Shown here piece by piece: positions 23,325 to 34,148 of a stretch of DNA of 64,000 nucleotides (within the stretch, counting starts at the first letter, position 1; each line of letters begins with the position of its first letter). The translations under genes and the position numbers were made by a program. The stretch is from assembly GCA_013368315.1 (NCBI GenBank), contig JAACJM010000035.1, positions 496,001 through 560,000 of the forward strand, in the 5' to 3' direction. This DNA comes from Tetrapyrgos nigripes. Its lineage: Eukaryota; Basidiomycota; Agaricomycetes; Agaricales; Campanellaceae. Under the pieces are notes generated by a model. The model saw only the letters and a program-made list of their open reading frames with translations. It had not been told where the DNA came from and ran no database searches.

Positions 23325-23745
23325 AATGGAGCCGCCCGAGAGAGAGATTGAATTGAGATGATGTCGAAGCGCGATACAAAGTAACATACTGTACTCCAAG
23401 AATGTAAATAGTGGATGGAAAAAAGGAGGTAAAGGAGGTCTGAGTCAGGATGAATTGCGGGAGGATCAAGTTCTCACTGGGATCGCCAGTTCATCGAAAC
23501 ATGACCAAGGAGACCTGACCTCCCTGACGTAGTCAGATCATAGGTGTACAGGTAGGGCAGGTAGGACTTGAGTTTGCGCTCCAGCTAGCCATTAGACTTG
23601 TGTAAATAATAATATCTAAACACGTTGACCCGTGAGCATGTTTCGGGATGGTCAGACGGCTGTTTGAAAACTTAAGAAAGACTCTTGGGGTTTGCACTCC
23701 CATTCCTTTGAGAAACGAACTGACTACTAAGACTGACATAAAGCA

Positions 23746-23795
23746 CTGGGGAAAGGTGCCACTGCTTTGCATGGCAAGTTACGAGGCGCTTTTCT
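23746..23795 (-). mobile_element. Helentron-like element, 3'-end fragment (copy B)
   Basis: On the minus strand it shows the conserved 3' end: ...CGCCTCGTAA, the hairpin (GCCATGCAAAGCAGTGGC) and CCCCAG followed by T. I could not find its 5' end. Confidence 0.55.
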
Positions 23796-24931
23796 TGCAA
23801 GCTTAGGACTGTAAAGATTATACAATGCCTCGTTATCTTCAAAGAGATGATACAAGTGAACTAAGAAGTACAAAAAAGTAAGGAGGGGAAAAAACTTGAA
23901 CGACAGCGAGGAGAGGCTCGAGTGTATGTATATGCACAAAGCTGTAGCTATATGATGTGTTCTATGCCGTGTCCCGTCCTACAACCTCGAAGTCCATCAT
24001 GCAAACCTTGTGCAACCCTAATAGAAGATCCGAATGTACGCATAGAAACACGTACCACATACCGCTGAGTCTTTCGTCTCCGTTTCCAAGTACCTGAAGC
24101 CGTTCGTAATTAAATGAAGAAAAGGGTGCATACATGAAGTAACTCATCCTCTGCTGGACAGAGTGTAGCAGGGGCATGAAGTGATGGGAGAGTGTGCACG
24201 CGAGAGTGCACGCGAGAGTGCAGCAATTGTTGGCTTAGAGTATTCGGAATACATGAAAAAGGTTAGAGAACACACGGTTTGGCTATTGGTCAAGCTACGC
24301 CGCGCTAGGAGACAAACGTGTCAAACAGACTCTATGGATGCTGGTAACACGATAGCTTACCGTTATTCCAGCTCTTCATAAGATGACTCGAAGATGGCCT
24401 AAAAAGCTGTTGTCAGTTAGCGAGTCATGTTTGGGATAGAAGGGATGGAGAACGCACTGCTTTACCATTGCTCAGTATACGTGCTGTACCGTAGTAAAAG
24501 CAAGGAGGTGCGTCAGACAGGCTCTGTGAATGTAGGCGGCGTGATATCTCACTGTTATTCCACATAGTCCTCCTCTAATATCCGCTTGAAGCGCATATAT
24601 CCATAGATACGTGGACAGATGACGCGGATACTATGTCATCAGAAACGAATCTTGACGAAGGTCTACGAGGAGCAGGCCCGTTTGACGTGACAGACATCAA
24701 TAGACACCGTTGGACGAGTGGACAAGTCAGGATCGCGAGGACCGGAAGGGTATCGGTCGAGTGGGAGTGGATGGTGGTGTTACACCTCAGACAATAATCG
24801 TGATCACCAAGGCCATAAGAAGAGTAAAAGTGCGAGTAATACCCGTGCGGATGGGTATAGCTTGTTGAGTAGGGGTTATTACTTGAATGATCATGGTCGA
24901 CATTACGATGGCTCGGTGTGCTGGTGTAGGC
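23796..24931. other. No gene seen
   Basis: Short frames only. Two passages near 24300 and 24505 share similar wording (GTCAAACAGACTCT / GTCAGACAGGCTCT, then GATAGCTTACCGTTATTCCA / GATATCTCACTGTTATTCCA), which suggests an old direct duplication of about 90 bp. Confidence 0.4.
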
Positions 24932-26330
24932 TTAATTGCTGCCTTGATGTACGGGATCGTGACAACCAGAAGAACAAGCATAAGCGACGCCGATTCCTAG
25001 TGCTCCTGCTCCTGCTCCCGTGTGTACACCGGCGGTACCATAGTTGGGGTCGAAGAAGCCAGAGTTACCTGGAGCTCCGGATTGGGGACCTGTGAGAATC
25101 AAAAGGAAAGAAGGGGAAAAGATGTGGGTGATTGAAGTGCCACAGAGAGAAAAGAATGAGAAGGGGAAATATTGATAAGAGGAAGCCTAAGAATTTATAG
25201 GGAGATTGAGTCATTAGCAAAACAAATATGAAACAGCCAAATCGCCTATCGGCGACCAAAAGCTAACCGCAACTATTGGCCATTGAAAAGCTGAGAGCTG
25301 AGCGCTGAGGGCTAAGGCTCTTCCCAAGCATTACTACCACCCACTGCGTCGCCGTAAAATGAACGTGGACGACAAAGGCACCACCATTACTACCATTACC
25401 ACCAAAAGTCATCACCGCTCGCCTCCTTCGACATCGATGTTGATGTCGGACCGTCCATACCAACAGTAGCACCAACGCCATCACAAAAAGAAAAAGAAAA
25501 AGGCAACCACCCATCTTCCATCTCGATCTCGATCTTCTTCCTCAACTCGTCTCACGACCACGACCCAAAAGTACCAGTACCACCAAAGCGAACGCCAACA
25601 GCCAACAGCCAACACCAACTTGGCCAAAAACACCTTCAAAACAACCAGTTACCCAACCACCCCACCCAACTACCCAACGTAAAAGGCTCAAAGCTGGATT
25701 GATGCCTGACGCCTACGCCTACGCGAGAGCAGAGCCAACGTGAGGAAGAAAAGCGACCATGCGACTAACTAACCCACATAGTGACACGGACATGGTAAAA
25801 CGAAATGAAATGGAACGGAATGGTAAAAAGTGAAAGTGAAATAGACGAAGCGGAGAACGAGGAAAAAGAGGGCCGCAGACAAGAGAGAGAGAGAGATTCA
25901 AACAGAGAGTAAAGAGTGAAAGAAAAGGGGGAAAGCCGGCAGAAAAGCAGAATAGAAGACGAAATAATAATAATAATTTGTCAAACAGACTCACCCATAT
26001 CACGCATCTGATACATCATCTCTTCCCCTCTTCCTTCCATAGGCGGCTGCCATATGTCCCATGCAACCCTGCTTCGCTCTGTGCCCCATACCAGCCCTCT
26101 CCCTCCACCATATCCATACCCATGCGACGCAGGCTGCTATCCCCCTCATCGTCCAAATACTTCTGCGGAACACCAACAGGAGTCTCCGTAACCCTCGCCT
26201 CCCTCGCCGCCTCTGCAATCTCTCGATCCCAAGCTTTAGCTCAACGTTTTCGGGTGGTGGTGGCGATATAATAATGAGGATGAGAGTGACGAGTGAGAGG
26301 GCCTACGGCGGCGAATGTTGCGGCTACGGC
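24932..26330 (-). CDS. Possible spliced gene of unknown function (exon structure unresolved)
   Basis: A good-looking terminal exon runs 25089-24932: acceptor CTCACAG, product PQSGAPGNSGFFDPNYG, then a Gly/Ala-rich stretch ending HQGSN-stop. Upstream, 26236-26020 on the same strand reads EIAEAAREARVTETPVGVPQ then KYLDDEGD, which looks like a cytoplasmic tail. A third frame gives EEMMYQMRDMG just before a GTGAGT donor near 25996. The roughly 0.9 kb between them is CT-rich and long for a basidiomycete intron, and frames change within the upstream part, so a frameshift or mis-splicing on my side is likely. A hydrophobic segment (SSFILLPLLVIAGTILVLMA, near 26680-26620) may be a membrane span of the same gene. 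Confidence 0.3.
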
Positions 26331-27048
26331 AATTGCGTTGCGGAAGAAGCTGGAATGGATTTTGTGTGGTTTGTTAGTATTGGAAATTGAGTCATGTTTG
26401 GCGAAAGACGACAGACGACGAGGAGACGTGGGATAGGAAGAAACGCGGGGTCGAAGGCAGGATGGACGAGGAGGTAGAGCGAAGTGATATGAGAGAAAAT
26501 GAGGCTGAAATCCCTGGACATGAGCTGAGGCTGATGACGCAGTGGTATGTGCTCTGGCGAGAGACACAGGCCCAGTGAACCGTGTTGGTGAGGTGAAACC
26601 TTCTTCTGCCATAAGCACGAGGATTGTGCCTGCTATGACCAATAATGGGAGAAGGATGAAGCTGCTGAAATCAGGATAGATTTGGCGGTGGTACGAGGCT
26701 GATGTACGTAGACCTGGGAATGGCAGGAAGAGGAGAAAACGGCCTGGACCTGGAACTAGAGGTTGTTTACAACTTAGACAACAACGGAAGGATGGTTCTG
26801 GACAGAGAGAAATGAGCCAATGGATGGAACACGGCATGGCGATAAAAAAAGGCGGTGTAGGTGTAAGTGATGAAGAGAGGAAAGAGAGGCGACGAGATAG
26901 ATATGTAGAACGAGGTTAAGTCCACTGGGGCAGACACAGACACGAACCATCTTCGAGTCAAGACCGACACCAGAGAAAAGGTGACCAAATATGTCGATGT
27001 GAACCACTGTATACAGCGGCAGATACGAGTCCTCATCCCATTTCCCAC

Positions 27049-27417
27049 TGTTGAATTGGCGCATTCAGTTGCAGCCATCAACGTATTCTATGTAGAACAA
27101 TAGTAGTAGTTATATATAGAACAATAAGATTATATAGACAATAAAGTGTAGTACGACAATAGTGTACGAAACCAGCATTGTTCTATCCAGTACAATAAAA
27201 TCTTATTGTTACTCTAGTATTAGTTTACATGTATTTGTACCTCCTTAAAGGTATATAAGGACTAGTAGAAAGTCCTTCAAATAATAAGTTTTCACACTTA
27301 ACCCACATCGCTCTACAAGCCTCTAACTAGCCTTATAAGCTACTCTCTATCCACAGGTAAGTTGCGTAGTTGCCACTGCGTTTAGTAGTGTACAAGCCGT
27401 ACCATGCCTGCTTAACA
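27049..27417 (+). repeat. 5' LTR of Copia copy 1
   Basis: Starts TGTTGAATT and ends CTTAACA. A TATA-like GTATATAAGG lies at 27251-27260 and marks the probable promoter. Confidence 0.95.
27251..27260 (+). promoter_or_regulatory. TATA-like box in LTR of Copia copy 1
   Basis: GTATATAAGG, repeated at the same offset in the 3' LTR. No experimental support. Confidence 0.5.
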
Positions 27418-27429
27418 GGTTATGGGCCC
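27418..27429 (+). promoter_or_regulatory. Primer-binding site, initiator tRNA-Met anticodon type
   Basis: GGTTATGGGCCC immediately after the LTR is complementary to GGGCCCATAACC, the anticodon stem-loop region of eukaryotic initiator tRNA-Met. The same half-tRNA priming is established for Drosophila copia. Copy 2 has the same site at 57401-57412. Confidence 0.8.
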
Positions 27430-27734
27430 CGAAGGCCCTTGGGAGCGCCTTCAATGGCTGCAAACCATAGACTTCGCATACTACCTGGATGGCGCCTTCA
27501 TGGCTGCCTGTGGCGCCCTTTGTGGCAGCCTGCGTCGCCTGTCATGGCTTGACGATATGTCCAACAGCGCAGGACTTATGCCCAGCTGCAGTTGTTGACA
27601 ATCTAGGGGAGTAGTCACTGTCATGGCGCGTTCATCGCTGCCTCTTTTCACTTTCGCATGGCGCATTAAATGCTGCCTTCTTATTCTGCATATGGATAAA
27701 TGCTGACAGTTGACTTCCCCAGATATTATCAAAG

Positions 27735-30700
27735 ATGTCCTCCAACGTCCTGATGACTACTGTCCCCGTCTTTGCCGGTGTTGATTTCAACATCTGGGCC
27801 GACATCCTTGTCGCCTGGTTGCAGGCTACTGGACTTAGTTCTGTCCTTAGATCTGATCGCCCCGATGATGCCGAAGTAAGTACCGCTTCTCCTCTATCTG
27901 CTGAAGACGCGGCGGCTCAATCTGAGGCTATCACGGCGGCTCAAAAGAAGCAGGCTGACTGGGATGAGAAGAACGATAAGGCCATGGGGTCTATCAAACT
28001 TCGTCTCTCTCCTCCCGTTCGTCAGAAAACGCTTGGAATGACTACCGCCAAGGAAATTTGGGACTTTCTCAAGAAGACCTATGGGAAACCTGGTGTTTCC
28101 GCAATCTACACGGATTTCAAACGTGCTACCTCCATCACTATTCCCAACGACGCCAATCCTAGCGCTGCGATCGAACTAATTCGCATGCACTTCGATAGGG
28201 TCAGTGCCTATGGTATCCCCACTGATGGCACCTCAACCACTTCCGTTACAAAAGTCGCCAACTTCCTCATCGTCATGTTCATCATTTCCAAACTTCCTCC
28301 TAGATATGAGTATCTCATCAACCAGTATACTCAATACACTCTTGAGGAGGTCGACACCGCAAATCTCGATGTATTGCAAAGCGAGATTGTCAATATTTGG
28401 GAATCTCGCCAGGGAGCATTCAAGGGGCCTTCTGGGAAAGCCCATGCCAACCGTCTTTCAGCTGTTAAGCGAAAGGACGGTAATCCTAGTTTCCAACAGC
28501 AGCAGCAGCAGCGCCCTAGTGGCAGCAGCAGCGGCGCTAACGGAGCCAGCGGCTCTAATGGGAATAACAAGGGAAAAGGCAAGGGAAAGGGCAAGGGAAA
28601 AGCTCATTTCCGTCGAGGAGGTCGAGCTGGAAAGTTCGAACAGGCCAAGAGACAGGGCCAGGCACATCTCGTCAACGACGACATGTCTCCCATGATGCAC
28701 ACAGTCACCGTCGTCAACACACCCGCTGCAGTTGATACCCGTAAGCCATTCTTCATGGAAACGGAAAAGCCTTTTGACGCCTTCTTCACAGGTACCAAAA
28801 GAGCTATCAACCTTGCACGCGACATTGGCGCGAGACCATCTGGTGAGACTGTTGCTACTCTTGAAGATGTCGTCATGTCTCACCCCGATCCTTCCTTCAC
28901 TTCACTTACTCCTGCCCCTCGTCCCAAACGCACTCTCACGGAACGCATTTATTGGAACAACCTTCAATCATCTACTGATGGTTGGGGTGATGCTGGCAAC
29001 TGGAATGGTTGGAACGGTGAATATCCCGAAACTCAGACCAGTTTAGATGCCGATATGGCATGCGCTCAAGGAGAAGATGCCAGTTGGAACGAGGACACTC
29101 TGGTGAACACTTCGGAACTCGGAAGTGTGTTTGGTACCACAACGACGGAGTCAGGTGCAAAGGTTTCTCAGGACATCCGGACACCTGTTCCACTTATCGA
29201 CCGGATTGCCGCGGATCCTGCTGCCGAGATGATGGAATGCGCAATACACCTTGGGGAAAGGTTCCAGAACCCCGAGGATCCTCTACACATCTATGGGGAA
29301 CCACTCAGAACAGCGCTGAACACCGTTGCCCCAACGGGAACGAGTGGCACTCTTTCTCTTGTCCAACGACTTGCTGCAGTCCGCAACGAGATGCCAAGTG
29401 GCTCACAGCCTGCACATCCCAATGGCATGACCACTCAATCCTTGCCATCCAGCCGTGTTGCAAGCCCAACACCTGGCACGACTTCGACGGGATGGGAATG
29501 GCTGACTCCTCATCTCCAAAACGAGGATGGAAGGTACGACGAGCTAATCGATTGGCAGCGAGACGCAACAATCGGACTAGGAGGGATGGAACTACCCTCC
29601 AGGGCTCCAACTCCGAGTTCAATGCCAGAACTCCGGAGCATGTCTCCGAGCCTATCCGAAACCAGCGATCTCGAGTACATGTCGACTCCGCCATCAATCG
29701 GCAGGATGAGTCTACCTACGTCACCCGTAGAGGACACCGCATCGTGCGGAATTCCAAGTCCACGACCTACTACCCCTGTCATGGTTACCGTCAATGCCGC
29801 AAATAATTATGGATGGTCCTTAGAATCCGAACCCTCCGGCTTGGACAACGGGTATCTCAGGTCAGATCTCAATTCAGATCTCATGAATAAAAGTACTGAT
29901 GCGCTTTTTCCAGCAGCTCGTAATTTGGAAGCAGGTTCTTCATGTATATATTTATTACATACCGCTCCTCTGGGTTTGACTACCCCTTTTATTTATAATG
30001 ATCTGTACACTAGCCCTGGCGGCAACAATAAATATTTATGTGCCTGTGGCACTCTGTTCTCACTATGCCAGAAGTGTAAGAAAGAGAGATCTGATACTGT
30101 CAAAATCCACTTCAGTGATGGATGGTTACTTGATTCTGGAGCATCAGCGCATTTTACGTTCGACATCAATGACTTTGTTGAATTGAGTTATATAAAACCA
30201 ATTCCAGTGAAAACTGCCAATGGATTCACAAAGATTCGTGCATCTGGAACAGTCCTGATCTCTCAACGTAAAAGAGTTATGAAATTATATCCGGTCTATT
30301 ACATTCCCGATCTAAATCAACGACTCTTATCTGTTGGTCAATTCTTGAATGACAACATGTTTATGCGCGGTAACTCCGATCATATCACCATATCGAGAAA
30401 TACAACATTCTTGACTTTCTCAAAGCGTATACCGGAAGAAACGCTATACTATCTTCCACACAAATCAAAAATTGTCGCTGCTAAAGCCAATCTTTTGATT
30501 TATCTTATTGACTACGAGATTTTACATCGTCGTATAGGGCATCCTTCTCGTGATGTTCTAAAACATGTCCGACAACACACCCTTGGCACTCCCGAATTCA
30601 TTATTCCGAAGGAGCTTCCTTTGTGCAAAGGCTGTCTTGAAGGCAAAACTCCCAGACAGGCTTACCCTCCTAACGAACGACGTGCTACTCGTCCTTTCCA

Positions 30701-33668
30701 AATTATCCATACGGATCTACATGAATACCCCACGATATCCTACCACAAGTACAAGTATATAATCGTCTTCTTTGATGATTACACTTCAGATGCTTGGATA
30801 CGTTTTCTTACAGACAAAAAACAACCACTAACTGCCACTCGCCAGTTCCTTGCGATGGTAGAAACTCAATATAAGATGAAAGTCGAACAGTGGATGTCTG
30901 ATATGGGTGGTGAATTCATCAAAGGCACCTATCGAGAAATGTTACTTGAGAGGGGTGTTAAAATCCTTAACAGTGCACCATACATTCATCAACAGAATGG
31001 TCGAGCGGAGCGCTTTATACGCACCCTCATGGATAAGTCATTGGCAATGATGAAGTTAGCATGTCTACCTGAATCTTGGTGGGAATATGCTGTCCGTCAT
31101 GGATTGTATGTCTATCGACGTACTCCTTTAAGACGACACAAATGGATAACTCCATTTGAAATGCTTGAAAAGGAAAAACCACGTATCGATCACTTACGAG
31201 TCTTTGGCTGCGGAGCTTATGTCTTTAAACCCGAGGAAACTCGAAAGAACAAACTCGCTTCCAAGACAGAACTCATGACATATCTTGGTGTAGCACCAGG
31301 AGAACGTGGAAATCTTTTCATGCGTACAAACAATGCGGAATTTACATCCCCGCAAGCCGTGTTTGAGGAAGACTTCTTTCCTCGATGTAAAACTCAATCT
31401 CGTAATTCAAAACAACTACCTATCGAGTCATCGCACGACGATGACACTCCTCTACCACAAACAATCCCTGACGATGATGATGAAGATTTTCATCATCGTC
31501 CTCCTCGCATCCCTTCAACAAGGAGACCTGATCAGCTTCGTGACGACGAACCTGAACAGGATCCACCGCCTTCGTCCCCGGATAGTGACTCTGAGCCTAG
31601 AAGAACGGTAACACCACCGCCAGTGGAGACACCACCTCCTCAGGCACCTCGAAAGCCCAGAGCTCCTAGACAAAGACGGCCACCAACAGAACCAACGCGT
31701 CGAAGCGAGCGTACTGGTACTGTACCTAAACGATACGGGGATAAACACCCTGTAGAAGTTGAACGCGATCTTGAACCTCAAATCGCAGCTGATAAAAGAG
31801 CGGAAGCAAAAGCGAAAGCAGAGAGAGACGCTCGGAAAGAAAACCGACGTCAGCAAGCTGCAGAGCAACAGGTTCCCGGACCTAGTTCTGCATCCGGAAG
31901 CGCACCCCAGGGGGAGCAGCAAGCCGAGAGTGATGACTCTGCACGCCCTGAATCAGAAGAAATGGCAGAACCATGCCGTGAAGGGGGAGTATCTATAAAT
32001 TTCTTGCTTATGCAGGCAATTGCTCCTGGAGAAATCGATTCCCACTTGCTTATTCAGAAAGTTACTTCGAAGAATGATGGGAATCAACCGAATGTTCGTA
32101 ATATTCGCGAATGGACATTCAAAGATATTGCTCGCTTACCTATAGCTGAGCAAGAGGAATGGAAAGTCGCTTGCCGCGAAGAACTAGAGGCTCTTCGCAA
32201 ACGCGACACCTATGAATTGGTCGAAAGACCTAAAGATAGGAAAGTTATCAAAAACCGATGGGTCTTCGACATCAAAACTGATGGTCGTAAAAAGGCAAGA
32301 CTTGTTGCAAAAGGTTTTTCACAGGTCGAAGGCATAGACTTTGATCAAATATATTCGCCTGTTGTTCGTTTCGAGACTGTGCGCTTAATCTTCGCTTTAG
32401 CTGCACTTAAGGGTTGGCACGTGTCCGGTGTCGATGTCCGATCAGCCTACTTATATGGCTTACTCGATGAAGAAATCTATATGGAACAACCGGAAGCCTT
32501 TAAAGTAAAAGGACAAGAGCATAAAGTCGTCCGGCTTCTTCGTGCTCTTTACGGACTCAAACAAGCAGGACTTGCGTGGTGGAAAAGTCTTGATAAGTCC
32601 ATGGCGGAACTTGGTTTTAAACGAATCATTTCTGATGCCGGAATCTTCATTCACAAACGCTATGACGCCAACAAAAATATTATCGAAAATTCTATCGTCA
32701 TTGCCGTAGTCTATGTGGATGACGCTCTATTTTGTGGAGCGAACAAAACCTTAGTCTTACGACTCAAAGGAGACTTTATGAAGAGATGGGAATGTAGGGA
32801 TCTAGGCGATGCCAAAGAATTCCTTAGGATGAGAATTACCAGGAAAGGCAGCAAGATCTCTTTAGATCAGTGCGCTTATCTGGATAAAATCCTAGAAACT
32901 TATGGAATGCAAAACGCGAAAGCTTCTGCCACCCCATTACCTGGCAATTATCACCCTCTTCCTCTTCCAAATGACACTCCTGTCAATTATACTCTTCGTC
33001 AAAGTTATCAGGAGATAATCGGATCCTTACTCTACTTAATGTTAGGAACACGTCCTGATATTTCCTTTGCTGTCACAAAACTTGCGCAATTTGCTGCAAA
33101 CCCCTCACAAGAACACTACAATAAGGCGAAAGACATTTGCCGTTATCTTGTTGGCACTAGAAAATATGCTCTTGTGTACAACGGTCGAGGGGGAGAAGGC
33201 TTATCAGCCTATACAGACTCTGATTGGGGATCAGATCCTGGAACTCGCAAATCTCAAACTGGCTTCTTTCTACAATTAGCCCAAGCACCATTTAGCTGGA
33301 CGTCTAGACAACAAAAGACAGTTGCTCTATCTTCGACTGAAGCTGAATACATGGCACTTAGTGACTGCAGTCGACAAGTCTGTTGGTTCAAGACTCTTCT
33401 CAGTGAAATCGAATATCCTCTTCACGCTATTCCAATTTACGGTGACAATCAAGGATCAATTTTTATTGCATCAAACCCTGTCACGGATAAGCGAACGAAA
33501 CACATTGATATTCGATATCATTTTGTTCGAGAAAAAGTCATCGACGAGACAGTCAAGTTATTCTTCATTGAAGGAAGTAATAACCCTGCAGATCTACTCA
33601 CTAAAGCTCTAGATCGTGTAAAGTTTGAGAAGTTCAGGAAACAATTGGGACTTCAGTTTTATAATTGA
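27735..33668 (+). CDS. Copia gag-pol polyprotein, copy 1 (1,977 aa, intact)
   Basis: A single frame encodes all Copia functions in the standard order. Gag-like N terminus (FAGVDFNIWADILVAWLQAT; MFIISKLPPRYEYLI) with a basic Gly/Lys repeat and no CCHC knuckle. A CxC...CxxC cluster (YLCACGTLFSLCQKCKK) directly before the aspartic protease DSGASAHFT (D about 800). GAG-preintegrase H-H-C-C (LHRRIGHP...CKGC). Integrase D-D-E (HTDLHE about 993, DMGGEF about 1055, NGRAER about 1091). RT with GVDVRSAYLYG and YVDD (Y about 1660). RNase H (AYTDSDW, SSTEAEY, YGDNQGS). The start MSSN follows the leader of about 310 bp. The antisense frames along it are shadows. Confidence 0.97.
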   Translation: MSSNVLMTTVPVFAGVDFNIWADILVAWLQATGLSSVLRSDRPDDAEVSTASPLSAEDAAAQSEAITAAQKKQADWDEKNDKAMGSIKLRLSPPVRQKTLGMTTAKEIWDFLKKTYGKPGVSAIYTDFKRATSITIPNDANPSAAIELIRMHFDRVSAYGIPTDGTSTTSVTKVANFLIVMFIISKLPPRYEYLINQYTQYTLEEVDTANLDVLQSEIVNIWESRQGAFKGPSGKAHANRLSAVKRKDGNPSFQQQQQQRPSGSSSGANGASGSNGNNKGKGKGKGKGKAHFRRGGRAGKFEQAKRQGQAHLVNDDMSPMMHTVTVVNTPAAVDTRKPFFMETEKPFDAFFTGTKRAINLARDIGARPSGETVATLEDVVMSHPDPSFTSLTPAPRPKRTLTERIYWNNLQSSTDGWGDAGNWNGWNGEYPETQTSLDADMACAQGEDASWNEDTLVNTSELGSVFGTTTTESGAKVSQDIRTPVPLIDRIAADPAAEMMECAIHLGERFQNPEDPLHIYGEPLRTALNTVAPTGTSGTLSLVQRLAAVRNEMPSGSQPAHPNGMTTQSLPSSRVASPTPGTTSTGWEWLTPHLQNEDGRYDELIDWQRDATIGLGGMELPSRAPTPSSMPELRSMSPSLSETSDLEYMSTPPSIGRMSLPTSPVEDTASCGIPSPRPTTPVMVTVNAANNYGWSLESEPSGLDNGYLRSDLNSDLMNKSTDALFPAARNLEAGSSCIYLLHTAPLGLTTPFIYNDLYTSPGGNNKYLCACGTLFSLCQKCKKERSDTVKIHFSDGWLLDSGASAHFTFDINDFVELSYIKPIPVKTANGFTKIRASGTVLISQRKRVMKLYPVYYIPDLNQRLLSVGQFLNDNMFMRGNSDHITISRNTTFLTFSKRIPEETLYYLPHKSKIVAAKANLLIYLIDYEILHRRIGHPSRDVLKHVRQHTLGTPEFIIPKELPLCKGCLEGKTPRQAYPPNERRATRPFQIIHTDLHEYPTISYHKYKYIIVFFDDYTSDAWIRFLTDKKQPLTATRQFLAMVETQYKMKVEQWMSDMGGEFIKGTYREMLLERGVKILNSAPYIHQQNGRAERFIRTLMDKSLAMMKLACLPESWWEYAVRHGLYVYRRTPLRRHKWITPFEMLEKEKPRIDHLRVFGCGAYVFKPEETRKNKLASKTELMTYLGVAPGERGNLFMRTNNAEFTSPQAVFEEDFFPRCKTQSRNSKQLPIESSHDDDTPLPQTIPDDDDEDFHHRPPRIPSTRRPDQLRDDEPEQDPPPSSPDSDSEPRRTVTPPPVETPPPQAPRKPRAPRQRRPPTEPTRRSERTGTVPKRYGDKHPVEVERDLEPQIAADKRAEAKAKAERDARKENRRQQAAEQQVPGPSSASGSAPQGEQQAESDDSARPESEEMAEPCREGGVSINFLLMQAIAPGEIDSHLLIQKVTSKNDGNQPNVRNIREWTFKDIARLPIAEQEEWKVACREELEALRKRDTYELVERPKDRKVIKNRWVFDIKTDGRKKARLVAKGFSQVEGIDFDQIYSPVVRFETVRLIFALAALKGWHVSGVDVRSAYLYGLLDEEIYMEQPEAFKVKGQEHKVVRLLRALYGLKQAGLAWWKSLDKSMAELGFKRIISDAGIFIHKRYDANKNIIENSIVIAVVYVDDALFCGANKTLVLRLKGDFMKRWECRDLGDAKEFLRMRITRKGSKISLDQCAYLDKILETYGMQNAKASATPLPGNYHPLPLPNDTPVNYTLRQSYQEIIGSLLYLMLGTRPDISFAVTKLAQFAANPSQEHYNKAKDICRYLVGTRKYALVYNGRGGEGLSAYTDSDWGSDPGTRKSQTGFFLQLAQAPFSWTSRQQKTVALSSTEAEYMALSDCSRQVCWFKTLLSEIEYPLHAIPIYGDNQGSIFIASNPVTDKRTKHIDIRYHFVREKVIDETVKLFFIEGSNNPADLLTKALDRVKFEKFRKQLGLQFYN

Positions 33669-33765
33669 AGAAATCGCATCGAAAACGTCGAGGCACTGGA
33701 TCCCTTCCTTCCATGGCTGCTTACAGCGCCTACCGATGCTTACGCGCACTACCGTGCTGCTTAGC

Positions 33766-33774
33766 AAGGGGGAG
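33766..33774 (+). promoter_or_regulatory. Polypurine tract of Copia copy 1
   Basis: AAGGGGGAG directly abuts the 3' LTR; this is the expected plus-strand primer position. Confidence 0.85.
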
Positions 33775-34143
33775 TGTTGAATTGGCGCATTCAGTTGCAG
33801 CCATCAACGTATTCTATGTAGAACAATAGTAGTAGTTATATATAGAACAATAAGATTATATAGACAATAAAGTGTAGTACGACAATAGTGTACGAAACCA
33901 GCATTGTTCTATCCAGTACAATAAAATCTTATTGTTACTCTAGTATTAGTTTACATGTATTTGTACCTCCTTAAAGGTATATAAGGACTAGTAGAAAGTC
34001 CTTCAAATAATAAGTTTTCACACTTAACCCACATCGCTCTACAAGCCTCTAACTAGCCTTATAAGCTACTCTCTATCCACAGGTAAGTTGCGTAGTTGCC
34101 ACTGCGTTTAGTAGTGTACAAGCCGTACCATGCCTGCTTAACA
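33775..34143 (+). repeat. 3' LTR of Copia copy 1
   Basis: 369 bp; I see no difference from the 5' LTR. Followed by the CCCAC duplication. Confidence 0.95.
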
Positions 34144-34148
34144 CCCAC

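Larger units (their letters stand above)
27049..34143 (+). mobile_element. Full-length Ty1/Copia retrotransposon, copy 1
   Basis: 7,095 bp: 369-bp LTRs (27049-27417 and 33775-34143) that I read as identical, beginning TGTTGAATTGG and ending CTTAACA. The 5-bp duplication CCCAC flanks it (27044-27048 and 34144-34148). The primer-binding site directly follows the 5' LTR, there is one long intact gag-pol frame, and a polypurine tract precedes the 3' LTR. Identical LTRs and an open frame imply a recent insertion. A close relative sits at 50682-57783 in the opposite orientation. Confidence 0.97.

Noticed and set aside
26241..26837. 198-codon minus-strand frame
   Set aside because: Three frames are open over the same stretch and no single one looks like protein throughout; kept only as part of a low-confidence gene.
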